The notes: generated from the sequence alone by a model not told the origin. Shown: positions 34,361 through 43,822, numbered from the stretch's first letter. The stretch is DNA of 64,000 bases from Bacteroidota bacterium (GCA_018971025.1 JAGWVE010000004.1:1-64000); one strand, 5' to 3'. Numbers and translations: made by a program.

Positions 34361-34810
34361 ATGATTAAACGTATCCTGCATATCTTTTTGTTGACTGTCA
34401 CCACATTCGTATTTGCTAATGCAAATGCCCAGGTTGATTCTACTGATGCGTTATCGATAGTTACGTTTAACGAAATCCAGTACAAGGTTGTTGGAAAAGT
34501 CAAAAAAGGGAAGGCTAGTTTTTATAGCTTAAAGTTTGAGGGTCGAAAAACAGCCACTGGTAATAAATTTAGTCATCAAAATTATACCGCTGCGAGTAAC
34601 ACCTTTCCCTTAGGCACGCTCGTTTTAGTTACCAATCCCAAAAACAAACAGTTTGTTGTTGTCAAAATCAATGATAGAATGAGCAAATCCATGTCCAAAA
34701 AGGGTAGAATTGTGGATCTTACTAGTTTGGCAGCTAAAGAATTAGGTATTTTTAAGCTTGGAATTGGGTCTGTTTGGGTTCAAAAAGTGGTAAAAAAGGC
34801 TGATAAGTAG
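34361..34810 (+). CDS. RlpA-like double-psi beta-barrel protein
   Basis: 149 residues with a signal peptide (MIKRILHIFLLTVTTFVFANANA). Residues about 48-145 form an RlpA-type double-psi beta-barrel (KGKASFYSLKFEGRKTATG, AASNTFPLGTLVLVTN, VVVKINDRMS, RIVDLTSLAAKELG), with the conserved Asp in INDR. RlpA proteins of Pseudomonas are septal lytic transglycosylases; here no SPOR domain is present, so localisation and activity are open. It is also short. Confidence 0.82.
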   Translation: MIKRILHIFLLTVTTFVFANANAQVDSTDALSIVTFNEIQYKVVGKVKKGKASFYSLKFEGRKTATGNKFSHQNYTAASNTFPLGTLVLVTNPKNKQFVVVKINDRMSKSMSKKGRIVDLTSLAAKELGIFKLGIGSVWVQKVVKKADK

Positions 34811-34882
34811 TTTTTACACCGATTGGGGTAAATTAATACCTTAGTTTTTGATTAAATTTTTCTCAAAATCAGTTTCAGCTTG

Positions 34883-34890
34883 TATTTTTG
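34883..34890 (+). promoter_or_regulatory. Bacteroidota -7 promoter element of ompA
   Basis: TATTTTTG, exact TAnnTTTG, 23 nt before the ompA ATG at 34914; supports that start over the upstream in-frame TTG. Confidence 0.5.
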
Positions 34891-34913
34891 CAATAATTAA
34901 TAAAAAACTGTTT

Positions 34914-36278
34914 ATGAAGAAATTTCTCTTTTCTTTAATCGTGATTGGTATGGCTGTTTCTGCATCTGCACAAACAACTCCAATCAGTTATAAAAAAAGA
35001 CCATCATTAGGATTTCATTTCCTTTTGCAAGACATGACTACTGCCGAGTTAATTGGTAAAAATTCAATGTCTTCTGTATTAACAAACAACCAATGGACTA
35101 AAATTAGAGATTTAGATCCTGGTATGTCTTTTCAATACGTAGAAGGTCTTACAGACTATATTGATGTTCAAGTTTCACTTGGTGCTTCTTTTGTTAGATA
35201 TCCTTTTTATGCTAAATCTGGTGTTCCAGTTCCTGCTACTAAAAAGTTATTATTAGAAACAGATGCTGCCCTAAATATCAAATTGTTAAAGGACAATCAC
35301 TTTATGGTTCCTTACCTAACATTTGGTGTTGGTGCTTCCATGTATGGTGGTACTCATTTTGCGGCTTATGCGCCAGCAGGTATGGGTTTCCAATTTAACT
35401 TAGGAAATGATAATTTCTTAACTACAAATTTTGTGTACAAAGCTTCTATGTCTTCTTTAGCAGTTAATCATATTGCTTACAATATTGGTATCGTTTCTCC
35501 TTTTAAGGATAGACCAGAGCCTGTTAAAGTAACACCTCCACCACCACCGCCTCCAGCTCCAGAAAAAGATTCTGACAACGATGGTATTGTTGATAGTAAA
35601 GACAAATGTCCTACTGTAGCAGGTGTTGCAAAATACGATGGTTGTCCAGTTCCTGATACTGACAACGATGGTGTGAATGATGAAAATGACAAATGCCCAA
35701 CTGTAAAAGGTTTAGCTAAATACCAAGGTTGTCCTATTCCTGATACTGATAAAGATGGTATCAATGATGAAGAAGACAAATGTCCAACAGTAGCTGGTGT
35801 TGCTCGTTACCAAGGTTGTCCAGTACCTGATACAGACAATGATGGTGTTAATGACGAAGAAGATAAGTGTCCTACACTTGCTGGTGTTAAAGAAAACAAT
35901 GGTTGTCCTGCAATCAAGCAAGAAGTTTCAAAAGCTGTTGCTGATGGTGCTAAAAAAATCACATTTGCAACTGGAAGTGCTAAATTGGCTTCAAGTTCTT
36001 TCAAAGGGTTAAATAAAGTAGCTAAAGCGTTAAATGACGATGCTAACTTAAAATTATCTATCGAAGGACATTGTGATAACACAGGTTCTGATGCAGTAAA
36101 CGATCCATTATCTGAAAACCGTGCTAAGAGCGTTCAAACATACCTTACTTCAAAAGGTAAAGTAGATGCTGCTAAAATTAGCGTTGCTGGTTTTGGTTCT
36201 AAGCAACCTATTGCTGATAATAAAACTGCAAAAGGTCGTACCGCTAATAGAAGAGTAGAATTGAAATTGAAATACTAA
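34914..36278 (+). CDS. OmpA-family outer membrane protein with thrombospondin type-3 repeats
   Basis: 454 residues from the ATG at 34914, which starts a good signal peptide (MKKFLFSLIVIGMAVSASAQ). An N-terminal beta-barrel (about 21-200) is followed by a proline-rich linker (TPPPPPPPAPE), four calcium-binding type-3 repeats of the D-x-D-x-D-G form ending in CP (about 215-335), and a C-terminal OmpA domain (about 345-454, ITFATGSAKLASSS, LSIEGHCDNTG, NRRVELKLKY) that binds peptidoglycan. It anchors the outer membrane to the wall. A strong terminator follows. Codon use and the promoter suggest high expression. Confidence 0.9.
   Translation: MKKFLFSLIVIGMAVSASAQTTPISYKKRPSLGFHFLLQDMTTAELIGKNSMSSVLTNNQWTKIRDLDPGMSFQYVEGLTDYIDVQVSLGASFVRYPFYAKSGVPVPATKKLLLETDAALNIKLLKDNHFMVPYLTFGVGASMYGGTHFAAYAPAGMGFQFNLGNDNFLTTNFVYKASMSSLAVNHIAYNIGIVSPFKDRPEPVKVTPPPPPPPAPEKDSDNDGIVDSKDKCPTVAGVAKYDGCPVPDTDNDGVNDENDKCPTVKGLAKYQGCPIPDTDKDGINDEEDKCPTVAGVARYQGCPVPDTDNDGVNDEEDKCPTLAGVKENNGCPAIKQEVSKAVADGAKKITFATGSAKLASSSFKGLNKVAKALNDDANLKLSIEGHCDNTGSDAVNDPLSENRAKSVQTYLTSKGKVDAAKISVAGFGSKQPIADNKTAKGRTANRRVELKLKY
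35565..35912 (+). repeat. Four thrombospondin type-3 repeats in ompA
   Basis: About 87-90-nt units encoding D-T-D-x-D-G-x-N-D-E-x-D-K-C-P segments. Similar units at DNA level; coding, not a CRISPR array. Confidence 0.8.
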
Positions 36279-36300
36279 TACGTATTTTACAATAGATATT

Positions 36301-36333
36301 AAAAGAGCTGCCTTACGGCAGCTCTTTTTTTTT
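36301..36333. terminator. Bidirectional terminator between ompA and priA
   Basis: Perfect 12-bp stem (36301-36312 with 36317-36328), TTAC loop, T run on the plus strand and a shorter one on the minus strand. It lies between two convergent genes. Confidence 0.88.
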
Positions 36334-36344
36334 GTCAAAATTTT

Positions 36345-38786
36345 TTAAAGCGGATCTACATTGATAACAATGCTCACTGATCTATATCTTTTATTTGTTT
36401 GCAGTATCAGAATTTGTTGTTGCAACCTATTTTTAAAAGTGCCAATACTCACTTGTTGTTTTGGAATCTTACAAAGTAGTTCCCATAAATACTGGTTTCT
36501 AATACGGTCAACAAGGGGTTGTGCTGGCCCAGTCATATATTTACCGTAAGTACTGCTTAAGCCCCGCATTAATATATTTGCTGCCTCCTGTGCTATATTT
36601 TTATCTACGTGCTTACAGGTAATTAATATAATTCGTGAAAACGGAGGATAATTAAATGCCTGCCTATTGTGTATTTCAAAATCAAATAGTGCTGGATAAT
36701 TGTGTGCTTGTACAAATTGTAATACTGGATGATTGGCCTGACTTACCTGAATAAGTACCTTTCCTTGATCATCTTTTCGTCCGGCACGACCACTCACTTG
36801 CTCCATCAGTTGATAGGCTTTTTCATTGACCCTAAAATCTGTGAAGCTTAATATGCCATCGGCGTCTATAATACCTACTAGGTTTACGTGTTCAAAATCC
36901 AGCCCTTTAACCACCATCTGTGTGCCTACCAGTATATCTATGGAACGTTGTTCAAATAATTTTATGAGGGCATCGTGTTCATTTTTACCTTTTACACTAT
37001 CATGATCCATACGAGCAATACGCGCATCAGGTAATAATTCCGAAAGTAGTTCTTGTATTTGCTCGGTTCCAAAATTCTTTTGCGTAAACTGGTTGCTACC
37101 ACAAGCGGCGCACTGATGCACAACCGGGTAATTGCTGCCACAGTAATGGCAGGTTAAGGTGTTTTTTGCTTTATGGTAGGTGAGTGTTACATCACACTGT
37201 TTACACTGTGGAATCCATCCACAGGTATCGCAAATCATGTAAGGGGCATAGCCTCTTCGATTCTGAAATAAGATAACCTGTTTATTTTTTGCAAGTGTTT
37301 CTTGTATAGCTGCTATAAGAGGTTCGGTGAGGGCTACTTTTCCTTTTTTAGGTAATTTTTGAACATTGATAATATCAATGGTGGGTAGTGTTGCAGCGCC
37401 AAAGCGTTCTTGTAAAGTTACCAGTCCAAATTTTTGTTGAAGCGCATTGTAATACGATTCAATAGAAGGGGTAGCGCTACCGAGTAATACTTTGGCATTA
37501 AAGAGTGTGGCATAATATATAGCAGCGTCTCTTGCATGGTAACGTGGTGCAGGATCTTGTTGTTTGTAGGATGGGTCATGCTCTTCGTCGGCAATAATGA
37601 GTCCTAAATTTTTGAACGGTAATAAAAGAGATGACCTAGCGCCTAATACAACTTTTATTTGTCCAGTGTTTACTTTATTCCAAATTTCAACGCGTTCGTT
37701 GGCATTAAATTTTGAATGGTAAATAGCAATTTTGTCGCCAAAATAATACTGTAACCTGCGTATCATTTGCGCCGTTAAAGCAATTTCGGGAAGCATGTAT
37801 AATGCCTGCTGACCCTTTGCTATAAAGGATTCTATGAGTTTTATATAAATCTGCGTTTTACCACTGGCCGTTACACCATGCAGTAAGCAAACAGGTTTTG
37901 TGTCAAATAAGGAAACAAGATTATTGTACGCATTTGTTTGTGCTTCAGATAGGGTATACGTGTTTTCTAATTCGGCATTATTGATTCCATAATGGAACCG
38001 GTCTACCGCTTTTTTTTCGGCGATTAAAATTCCTTTTTCGATAAGCCCTTTTAATTGTGCTGCATTTGCACCTGCCTTTTTTAATAGTTCTGATTGGATA
38101 ACGGTATCCTGCGTTTTTTGTAAATGGATAAACGCAAGTAACAGTTCCATTTGTTTGGGTGCCTTTGTCCAGTTGTTTAAAAGCGTTTCGATACTTGCTT
38201 CACTGCTATAGGTTTCTGATAACCGAATAAAGGTTTCTCTTTTTGCTTTGTATTTATCTTTTAATGCTTCCCAAATAAAGCATACTTCTTTTTCAATGAG
38301 TTTTTTAATGAGTGGATATACATGCGAACTATCAACGAGTTGTTGCACTTCAGAAAGTCTTAATTCCTTTTTGATGTGCAGAGCTTCGGATACTACATAT
38401 TCATTGTCGTTTAAATCAGAAAAATCGAGTGTGCGGTCTTCATTCCAAATTAATATACTTTCGCTGGTTAATTTCAAATTGGCCGGAACAGCAGCTTGCA
38501 TTACTTCCCCTTCTGTACACATATAATAAGACGCAATCCATTCCCAAAATTCTAGTTGTGTAGGATGTAAAATGGGCGTTTCGTCTATGACCTGTAAGAT
38601 TTCTTTGGGTTCAAAAGCAGCAGGCTTTTCGAGAGTAATTTTTTTAATAATGCCTGCATATTTTTTGTTGCGACCAAGTAATACTTCCACTCTAATACCG
38701 GGGCTTACGAGTGCCTGAAACCTAGCAGGGATAGCCCATGTATAGTTTTTAGGTAAGGCAAGTGGTATTATAATTTCTGCAAACAA
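36345..38786 (-). CDS. priA: Primosomal protein N' (replication restart helicase PriA)
   Basis: 813 residues. An N-terminal DNA-binding domain (about 1-105) precedes the helicase core with Walker A GVTASGKTQ, the DEEH box (IIADEEHDPSYKQQD), GSATPSIES and the zinc-binding insert of paired cysteines (CDTCGWIPQCKQC, CHYCG, CAACG), then VGTQMVVKGLDF and QVSGRAGR. PriA reloads the replisome at stalled forks. The length is larger than the E. coli protein (732), mostly in the region between DNA-binding domain and helicase. plsC lies 15 nt upstream on the same strand. Confidence 0.93.
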   Translation of the reverse strand: MFAEIIIPLALPKNYTWAIPARFQALVSPGIRVEVLLGRNKKYAGIIKKITLEKPAAFEPKEILQVIDETPILHPTQLEFWEWIASYYMCTEGEVMQAAVPANLKLTSESILIWNEDRTLDFSDLNDNEYVVSEALHIKKELRLSEVQQLVDSSHVYPLIKKLIEKEVCFIWEALKDKYKAKRETFIRLSETYSSEASIETLLNNWTKAPKQMELLLAFIHLQKTQDTVIQSELLKKAGANAAQLKGLIEKGILIAEKKAVDRFHYGINNAELENTYTLSEAQTNAYNNLVSLFDTKPVCLLHGVTASGKTQIYIKLIESFIAKGQQALYMLPEIALTAQMIRRLQYYFGDKIAIYHSKFNANERVEIWNKVNTGQIKVVLGARSSLLLPFKNLGLIIADEEHDPSYKQQDPAPRYHARDAAIYYATLFNAKVLLGSATPSIESYYNALQQKFGLVTLQERFGAATLPTIDIINVQKLPKKGKVALTEPLIAAIQETLAKNKQVILFQNRRGYAPYMICDTCGWIPQCKQCDVTLTYHKAKNTLTCHYCGSNYPVVHQCAACGSNQFTQKNFGTEQIQELLSELLPDARIARMDHDSVKGKNEHDALIKLFEQRSIDILVGTQMVVKGLDFEHVNLVGIIDADGILSFTDFRVNEKAYQLMEQVSGRAGRKDDQGKVLIQVSQANHPVLQFVQAHNYPALFDFEIHNRQAFNYPPFSRIILITCKHVDKNIAQEAANILMRGLSSTYGKYMTGPAQPLVDRIRNQYLWELLCKIPKQQVSIGTFKNRLQQQILILQTNKRYRSVSIVINVDPL

Positions 38787-38801
38787 GGGGCCAATTTTGT
38801 G

Positions 38802-39569
38802 CTAAAATACGCTTAAAACAGTTGGGTACTTACGGTATCTTTTAAGTCCTTCTTCCATTTGTAGGTATGCTCTTTCTTTAAGAACTGGTAGGTCTTCCAT
38901 GGTTAAACCTGCTACTGGAATATCTGCTAAATATACAACCCTGCTTTTGCCTGGGGTAATCGTAAAAACAGAACTAAAATGCATGCGCTCGATGGTATCA
39001 ATAAATAAGAGCGGCTTGATAGGCGTTTGTGTTTCAATGGCAATTCGGAAAGCACCATCAAAAAAAGATTTTAAGGGCTTTTCAGATTCATTAAATGTTC
39101 CTTCTGGAAATATAAATATGGATAACCCGTCGGCGATGGCTTGTTTTAAGGCCCTAACACTTTGAGATCTTCTTTCGGCATTACTGCGGTCTACCAGTAT
39201 AACCGCTTTACTATAGATCCAACCAAATACAGGAATTTTAGAAGATTCGTATTTTCCTAGTATGCGCAGTGGGCTATGTGCTATACGAACAATGGGAGGG
39301 ATGTCCATATAGGAATTGTGGTTGGCTATAAAAATATATTGCCTGCTTTTTTCATGTGCTATTTCATGAATTTCTTGATGCCTAACGCCTAAAAAAAAGT
39401 ACCAAACCGTTGCCCAAATTTTGCATAAGTGATAAATGAAGTTGCCGCCCGTTACCCTCCCAAATGGCAGGGATAAAAACACAAAAGGCATAACTGATAG
39501 CATCACCAATATAAATGTAATAAGTGCGTAAATACTATAGATATACCGTACTAAATGTACCACCCTTTT
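38802..39569 (-). CDS. 1-acyl-sn-glycerol-3-phosphate acyltransferase (PlsC family)
   Basis: 255 residues from the ATG at 39569. One N-terminal membrane helix (about 10-35), then the acyltransferase motifs: NHNSYMD (HX4D, motif I), the ILVDRSNAERR segment, and IFPEGTFNESE (motif III). It acylates lysophosphatidate or a related lysophospholipid at the inner membrane. An upstream TTG at 39623 would start the reading frame inside the terminator hairpin of the porin gene, so it is not used here. Confidence 0.85.
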   Translation of the reverse strand, partial: KRVVHLVRYIYSIYALITFILVMLSVMPFVFLSLPFGRVTGGNFIYHLCKIWATVWYFFLGVRHQEIHEIAHEKSRQYIFIANHNSYMDIPPIVRIAHSPLRILGKYESSKIPVFGWIYSKAVILVDRSNAERRSQSVRALKQAIADGLSIFIFPEGTFNESEKPLKSFFDGAFRIAIETQTPIKPLLFIDTIERMHFSSVFTITPGKSRVVYLADIPVAGLTMEDLPVLKERAYLQMEEGLKRYRKYPTVLSVF

Positions 39570-39608
39570 CATAGGTGCTAACTTAAGCAATATTCTAGTA
39601 AACGCATT

Positions 39609-39646
39609 AAAAATGGCGGCCAAATAGATTGGACCGCCACTTTTTT
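39609..39646 (-). terminator. Terminator of the porin gene
   Basis: Stem of eight pairs with one bulge (39614-39621 with 39631-39639), T run on the minus strand at 39613-39609 and also T-rich on the plus strand. It lies between the porin and plsC genes. Confidence 0.75.
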
Positions 39647-39670
39647 CGATTGCTTGCTATATCTGAACTA

Positions 39671-40690
39671 TTAAAACGCGTATACTGCGGCTAGCACAAA
39701 GTTTGAGGCGCTGCTAGCGGTTCCTGTTTTGGTGCTAAATAGGGGTGAATTACCACTATCCATTCTAAATTCAGGAATAAGGGTTAGTTTTTTTACTTTA
39801 ATCTTACCAGATAAAGTGGTAGCATTCACATTTCCAAGGCCTAGTGGATTAATTTTTCTATCGCTAAAAAAGTCTTCCCTAAGGGTCAATCCAAATTTTT
39901 CTGAAATATCATAGTTAACATACAATGCTTCTGACGACCAACTACTTGTTGTTGCACCAATTTTTTGTTGATTGATACTACCATCAAATGCAGCGCTTAC
40001 TTTGCTTGATAAAGTAGCTAGTAATACCACATTATACTGTGTGGTAATATCACCATGAACAAAATTGAAATAACTTTTTAGTTTATCATTGCTGGTTGCT
40101 GTACTAAACTGTGCAATGATATATTTTGGTTTACCATTAAAGCTGGAATAGTCTGTAGGGTCAACTAAGCCCACCATAAGTGCAGATTTTCCGCCTAAAG
40201 AAACATCTGCTTTAAAACCTGTATGGAAAAACGGACCGTAAGAAAATCCATAAGACATGCTATAATTTCTATTGCTGGTAGCATCTAATAATTCGTAACC
40301 TACATGGGTAGCAAATTTACCCGCTGTTATTTTTAGTTTATCAGTTACGGCGTAAGACAGCGTTGCTTGTTTGATGTTTGTTAATACATCATGATCGTTG
40401 TAGGAGAACTCATCTGCTCTTTTTCCTGCGCCTGCGTCTAGGGAAGCTGTAAATTTTCCAAATGTTTGGTCAATTTTAACACTTGCCATTCCAAGTTTAA
40501 ATGCGTTATAAGAATTGGTGAAACTTGTAAGGTTGTTATTGCTTCCACCGCCGTCTTTTGTTAATGCTCTATAATATCCGTCTACGTAGGCAGTAATAGT
40601 GGTGCTTGATTTTTTTGTACTATCTTTTTGTGCAATTGCGGGAACTAGGGTAAAGCAAATTGCACTAGCAATTAAAATTTTCTTTAACAT
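39671..40690 (-). CDS. Outer membrane beta-barrel porin (bbp2/OmpL-like)
   Basis: 339 residues with a signal peptide (MLKKILIASAICFTLVPAIAQ) and about 16 amphipathic strands, with alternate aromatic and small residues and a C-terminal Phe (FVLAAVYAF) as recognised by the barrel assembly machinery. It resembles putative beta-barrel porin-2 proteins of Bacteroidota. It follows amt by 79 nt on the same strand, separated by a long hairpin, so it may provide the outer membrane entry route for ammonium or another nitrogen source. No substrate can be seen in the sequence. Confidence 0.78.
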   Translation of the reverse strand: MLKKILIASAICFTLVPAIAQKDSTKKSSTTITAYVDGYYRALTKDGGGSNNNLTSFTNSYNAFKLGMASVKIDQTFGKFTASLDAGAGKRADEFSYNDHDVLTNIKQATLSYAVTDKLKITAGKFATHVGYELLDATSNRNYSMSYGFSYGPFFHTGFKADVSLGGKSALMVGLVDPTDYSSFNGKPKYIIAQFSTATSNDKLKSYFNFVHGDITTQYNVVLLATLSSKVSAAFDGSINQQKIGATTSSWSSEALYVNYDISEKFGLTLREDFFSDRKINPLGLGNVNATTLSGKIKVKKLTLIPEFRMDSGNSPLFSTKTGTASSASNFVLAAVYAF

Positions 40691-40715
40691 TGTAATGGTT
40701 TTTAGTTAACTAAGG

Positions 40716-40761
40716 GGTACAGTCTTAAATTCTGGTCAGAGAATTTATACAAGACTGTACC
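40716..40761 (-). other. Long intercistronic hairpin between amt and the porin gene
   Basis: Outer 11-bp stem (40716-40726 with 40751-40761), inner 7-bp stem (40727-40733 with 40740-40746), 6-nt loop and a 4-nt bulge. On the transcribed minus strand no T run follows, so it is not a standard terminator. It could block 3' exonucleases or be a processing site. Confidence 0.55.
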
Positions 40762-40769
40762 TTTTTTAT

Positions 40770-42125
40770 TTAAATTTTATGTGGGTTTCTACCATATTTT
40801 TCATCGTGTTGTGTAGCATCTAAACCAATCTCTTCTTCTTCTTGGCTTACACGTAATGGAAGCATTAAGCTAATAACTTTAAAAATAAGTAGTGACACAA
40901 AAAAGCTATACGCTACAACAATTACAAGCGCTTTTACTTGCGTGATAAAAAATTCGGTATTACCATAAATTAAACCTTCTGCGCCTGCACCATTAACGCT
41001 TTTCGTTGCAAAAATGCCTGTCATTAACATACCTACCATACCACCAACTCCATGACAAGGGAAAACGTCTAAGGTGTCATCCAGTTTAGATTTAGACTTA
41101 TAATAAACTGCAAGATTAGAAATGATGGCTGCAACAAAGCCAATAAAAATACTTTGCGGTACAGCTACAAAACCTGCAGCAGGCGTAATGGCAACTAAGC
41201 CTACAACTGCGCCAATACAAAAGCCAAGTACTGATGGTTTTTTGCCACGCATAACATCAAAAAACATCCATGACAAACCAGCAGCAGCAGCAGCTGTATT
41301 GGTTGTTGCAAAGGCTGATACAGCTAGTGCATTTGCACCAAGTGCAGACCCTGCATTAAAACCAAACCAACCAAACCATAATAAACCTGTTCCAATTAAT
41401 ACATAAGGAATGTTAGCAGGCGGAATTTCTTGTTGTTCTAAATGTGCTTTTCTACGTTTTAAAACAAGGGCTCCAGCTAACGCGGCGCAACCTGCCGAAA
41501 TATGTACTACGGTACCTCCGGCAAAATCTAGTGCGCCCATTTTAAATAAAAATCCCTCAGGATGCCATGTCCAATGCGCAATTGGCGCGTAAACAAATAA
41601 GCTAAATAATACAATAAATAAAATGTAGGAAGTAAACTTTACTCTTTCCGCAACAGCGCCCACAACAAGTCCTGGCGTGATGATGGCAAACATGAGTTGA
41701 AATAATGCAAATAAACCTAGCGGGATGGTGGGGGCTAAGCTCCAAGGTGCACCACTATTAATACCTTTCATGAACAAGTGCGTCATTGGATTGCCTATAA
41801 TACCTCCAATAGATTCACCAAAACATAAACTGTATCCAACCGTTACCCATATAATGGTAACCACGCCCGTAGCTACCACACTTTTAATCATGGTAGAAAT
41901 TACATTTTTACGGTGTACCATTCCTCCATAAAAGAAGGCAAGGCCTGGGGTCATTAAAAACACTAAAGCCGTTGCTACAATTATCCAGGCAATATCTGCA
42001 CCATTGTAGGCACCTGCTTTGTCTTCAAAGCTTAATTCCGGTGGAGCAAATATGGCTAATATAGCCACAATGAGTAGAACCAAAAAAGGAGCTACATTGT
42101 AAACGTTTAGTTTTTTCTGATACAT
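40770..42125 (-). CDS. amt: Ammonium transporter
   Basis: 451 residues from the ATG at 42125, about eleven to twelve transmembrane helices. The Amt signature is present: the pore Asp and first His in LDFAGGTVVHISAG, the second pore His in VFPCHGVGGMVGML, and AFFYGGMVHRKN near the N-terminus. It takes up ammonium across the inner membrane. Upstream lies a 13-nt palindrome that may be an operator. gltD is 216 nt upstream on the same strand, and the porin gene is downstream. No glnK (PII) gene is adjacent, which is unusual for amt operons. Confidence 0.93.
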   Translation of the reverse strand: MYQKKLNVYNVAPFLVLLIVAILAIFAPPELSFEDKAGAYNGADIAWIIVATALVFLMTPGLAFFYGGMVHRKNVISTMIKSVVATGVVTIIWVTVGYSLCFGESIGGIIGNPMTHLFMKGINSGAPWSLAPTIPLGLFALFQLMFAIITPGLVVGAVAERVKFTSYILFIVLFSLFVYAPIAHWTWHPEGFLFKMGALDFAGGTVVHISAGCAALAGALVLKRRKAHLEQQEIPPANIPYVLIGTGLLWFGWFGFNAGSALGANALAVSAFATTNTAAAAAGLSWMFFDVMRGKKPSVLGFCIGAVVGLVAITPAAGFVAVPQSIFIGFVAAIISNLAVYYKSKSKLDDTLDVFPCHGVGGMVGMLMTGIFATKSVNGAGAEGLIYGNTEFFITQVKALVIVVAYSFFVSLLIFKVISLMLPLRVSQEEEEIGLDATQHDEKYGRNPHKI

Positions 42126-42148
42126 AAACAAATAAGTTTTAATTATAA

Positions 42149-42161
42149 TGTAATGATTACA
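42149..42161. promoter_or_regulatory. Palindrome upstream of amt, possible operator
   Basis: TGTAATGATTACA, two 6-nt half-sites around a central G, 23 nt before the amt ATG. Its position fits regulator binding at the promoter. The regulator is unknown. Confidence 0.35.
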
Positions 42162-42285
42162 ACACTAAATTAATTAAATAAATGAATAATTATTTAAAAT
42201 ATATAAACATATAATTTTTTGTAATGTGAATTGTATTTTGAAGATAAATCTCAATTTATCATCGAAAAGCTTATAAAATAGGCAC

Positions 42286-42317
42286 AAAAAAGCCTGATTT
42301 ACAAAAAATCAGGCTTT
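42286..42317 (-). terminator. Terminator of the gltBD operon
   Basis: Perfect 12-bp stem (42289-42300 with 42306-42317), 5-nt loop, T run on the minus strand. It lies 25 nt after the gltD stop. Confidence 0.88.
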
Positions 42318-42341
42318 GAGTATATTATATTACAAAATTAA

Positions 42342-43811
42342 TTATATATTAATTAAGTAGCTTTTGTCTTTAGATTCTAAGGAAGAAGCGCCCATTAGGT
42401 ATTCATCAACCTTTCTTGCACATTCTCTACCTTCACTAATAGCCCATACAACTAGTGATTGTCCGCGTCTAGTATCACCAGCAGCAAAAACTTTATGTAC
42501 GCTTGTATTATAGTCAGATTCATTGGCTAATACATTACCTCTAGCATCAAGTTCTAAGCCTAAATCTTGAATAAAGCCTTTGTGTTGCGGGTGTAAAAAG
42601 CCCATAGCTAAAAATGCCTTTTGACAAGGGATAATTCGAGTAGTACCTTCAATTTCTTCAAATCTGGCAGGTTTATCTGGCGTAGAGGCTTTCCATGCTA
42701 GGTCTACGAGTTCAATTCCTGTAAGCTTACCATTTTCACCAATAAATCGTTTGGTTAATACTGCCCATTCTCTACTCACGCCTTCTTCGTGAGAGCTTGA
42801 TGTTTTGAGTGTCATAGGGTAGGTAGGCCAAGGCATAACGTCTGTTCTAGAAACGGGTGGTTTTGGCATAAGCTCTAACTGTGTAACAGAATTTGCACCC
42901 TGTCTATTTGAAGTACCCACGCAATCACTTCCTGTATCACCACCACCAATAACTACAACATCTTGACCTGTTGTAAGTATGTCTTTACCTGCAACTTCTT
43001 TATTGCTTACTCTTTTATTTTGTTGCTTTAAAAAATCCATAGCAAAATAAACGCCTTCTAAATCTCTGCCAGGGATATCTAAATCTCTAGGGATAGTAGA
43101 ACCCGCCGCAATTACAACAGCGTGATAATCATTCATGATATCATCAATCGATATGTTTACACCAACATGGCTATTGCATTTAAAAGTTATACCTTCTTGT
43201 TCCATTAATTGGATACGTCGATCAATGACCCATTTTTCTAGTTTGAAATCAGGGATACCATATCTTAACAATCCTCCAGGTGCATCATCTCTTTCAAAAA
43301 CTGTTACATGATGACCAGCATAATTTAATTGTGCAGCAGTAGCAAGGCCAGCAGGACCTGAACCAATCACCGCAATTTTTTTGCCGGTTCTTAGGTTTGG
43401 ATTTTTTGGTTGTACAAATCCTTTTTCAAAAGCTATTTCAATAATATGCTTTTCAATTTCCTCGATGGTAATTGCTGGTTGATTGATGCCAAGTACACAT
43501 GCGCTTTCGCAAGGAGCTGGGCAAATTCGTCCCGTAAATTCAGGAAAATTATTGGTAACACTTAGTAATTCGTATGCTTCTTCCCAATTGTTGTTATATA
43601 CAGCGTCGTTAAATTCTGGAATGATATTTCCCAAAGGACATCCATTATGACAAAATGGTACACCGCAGTTCATGCATCTTCCAGACTGCTCATTTAATTT
43701 TTGATCAGAAAAACGTTCTACAAATTCTTTGTAGTCTTTTACCCTTTCTTGTGGAGCTCTTTTATTTGGAAGCTCTCTTGTAAATTCAATAAATCCGGTA
43801 GGCTTACCCAT
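42342..43811 (-). CDS. gltD: Glutamate synthase small subunit
   Basis: 489 residues. The N-terminal 4Fe-4S region has the cysteine groups CMNCGVPFCHNGCP and CPAPCESAC; the FAD motif GSGPAGLATAAQL (about residue 150) and the NADPH motif IGGGDTGSDCVG (about 290) follow. It passes electrons from NADPH to the large subunit. It starts 11 nt after gltB and ends at a terminator, forming a two-gene operon. Confidence 0.94.
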   Translation of the reverse strand: MGKPTGFIEFTRELPNKRAPQERVKDYKEFVERFSDQKLNEQSGRCMNCGVPFCHNGCPLGNIIPEFNDAVYNNNWEEAYELLSVTNNFPEFTGRICPAPCESACVLGINQPAITIEEIEKHIIEIAFEKGFVQPKNPNLRTGKKIAVIGSGPAGLATAAQLNYAGHHVTVFERDDAPGGLLRYGIPDFKLEKWVIDRRIQLMEQEGITFKCNSHVGVNISIDDIMNDYHAVVIAAGSTIPRDLDIPGRDLEGVYFAMDFLKQQNKRVSNKEVAGKDILTTGQDVVVIGGGDTGSDCVGTSNRQGANSVTQLELMPKPPVSRTDVMPWPTYPMTLKTSSSHEEGVSREWAVLTKRFIGENGKLTGIELVDLAWKASTPDKPARFEEIEGTTRIIPCQKAFLAMGFLHPQHKGFIQDLGLELDARGNVLANESDYNTSVHKVFAAGDTRRGQSLVVWAISEGRECARKVDEYLMGASSLESKDKSYLINI

Positions 43812-43822
43812 CTATAAAAAAT

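Noticed and set aside
34848-34913. Extended N-terminus of OmpA
   Set aside because: It would place coding sequence across the -7 promoter element and hide the signal peptide that starts at 34914.
35565-35912. Regular repeats resembling a CRISPR array
   Set aside because: They are in-frame thrombospondin type-3 repeats of the OmpA protein, without unique spacers.
39570-39623. Extended N-terminus of PlsC from a TTG
   Set aside because: The extension is encoded in the terminator stem of the porin gene and lacks family similarity.
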